Assembly (NCBI GenBank): GCA_021785495.1
Contig: JAJYFB010000002.1
Location: forward strand, 1-64,000
Source of the DNA: Acidobacteriota bacterium
GTDB lineage: Bacteria > Acidobacteriota > Terriglobia > Terriglobales > Acidobacteriaceae
Direction of reading: 5' to 3'
Length of the DNA stretch: 64,000 nucleotides
Part shown: positions 63,903 to 64,000 of the stretch, piece after piece
Position numbering within the stretch: position 1 is the first letter of the stretch
Layout: each line of letters starts with the position of its first letter
Made by a program: the position numbers and the translations under genes
The notes under the pieces: model-generated
Told to the model about the DNA's origin: nothing
What the model saw: the letters and a program-made list of their open reading frames with translations, nothing else
Databases searched by the model: none

Positions 63903-64000
63903 ATGGCAAGTGAGGTCACCGTGGACGATCGGATCACAATCGAACCGGACAAACGATCGGGCCAGCCTGCATTCGCGGGCTGCGGATTACCGTCTGGGAC
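63903..64000 (+). pseudogene. 5' end of a DUF433 gene, apparently frameshifted; cut by the window end
   Basis: From ATG 63903 the frame reads MASEVTVDDRITIEPDKRSGQP and then leaves the family pattern. Reading from 63968 in the next frame gives CIRGLRITVWD, the conserved DUF433 block (normally GxPCIRGxRI). One base seems to be missing near 63966-63968. DUF433 proteins are often antitoxins next to a DUF5615 or PIN-like toxin, which would lie beyond the window. It could be a pseudogene or a sequencing error. Confidence 0.75.

Noticed and set aside
60143-63952. Reverse-strand open frame of 1269 codons opposite lysA and the carboxylesterase
   Set aside because: It is antisense to two well-supported genes, has low-complexity Arg/Ala/Gly composition and no family motif. 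High GC content makes long stop-free antisense frames common here.

Overview
The window is a GC-rich chromosomal segment that looks like a member of the Acidobacteriota, probably class Terriglobia / family Acidobacteriaceae. The evidence is a 1275-residue Oar-like TonB receptor with an N-terminal carboxypeptidase-regulatory domain, a run of YVTN/beta-propeller lipoproteins, an M13 metallopeptidase, the acidobacterial-type winged-helix N-terminus fused here to malectin domains, and GC-rich multi-hairpin intergenic repeats. I saw no phage, conjugation module, insertion-sequence transposase, CRISPR array, tRNA or rRNA.

Layout. 0-2.4 kb: start of a divergent cydA-like gene, two response regulators, the nickel regulator NikR. 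2.5-12 kb: an FG-GAP lipoprotein, then a surface-polysaccharide cluster (three glycosyltransferases, an AlgD-like nucleotide-sugar dehydrogenase), a DsbA-like protein and a radical SAM enzyme. 12.3-16.9 kb: a reverse-strand operon led by a clear TPP riboswitch (TonB receptor, APH-fold kinase, PnuC/PnuT-type permease), read here as a thiamine uptake and phosphorylation system. 17.2-19.8 kb: DUF1761 protein, then an OprB-like porin divergent from an RcnR-like Ni/Co sensor with a shared operator-like palindrome. 20-22 kb: overlapping xerD-xerC. 22.1-25.4 kb: small lipoprotein, TPR protein, membrane winged-helix/malectin protein. 25.7-27.7 kb: amt and P-II separated by an inverted-repeat element. 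27.7-33.7 kb: GH28 pectinase, lipid kinase, CE8 pectin methylesterase, M13 peptidase. 34-38.2 kb: three tandem beta-propeller lipoproteins. 38.3-50.8 kb: holB, a large gap, the Oar-like TonB receptor, kduI, and glycogen phosphorylase bracketed by two EAL/HDOD proteins. 51-59 kb: ispD, ispF, a Phd/VapC module, a small membrane protein, gltX, recO, a broken vapC, ferredoxin, mlaE-mlaF. 59-64 kb: SH3 lipoprotein, lysA, a type-B carboxylesterase and the start of a DUF433 gene that appears frameshifted at the window edge.

Functional themes: plant-polysaccharide use (GH28, CE8 and KduI give a partial pectin route; the large TonB receptor could import products), nickel homeostasis (NikR, RcnR-like), vitamin B1 salvage under riboswitch control, ammonium uptake with P-II, glycogen breakdown, and envelope building. 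Much of the remaining structure is in non-coding DNA: a three-hairpin dispersed repeat present in three copies plus a fragment, heptamer and 16-mer tandem repeats, an inverted repeat after amt, and a hairpin that buries the gltX start codon. No single locus is a wholly unknown system. The strongest leads are the riboswitch-controlled thiamine operon, the RcnR-like/porin pair, the malectin membrane protein and the dispersed hairpin repeat.
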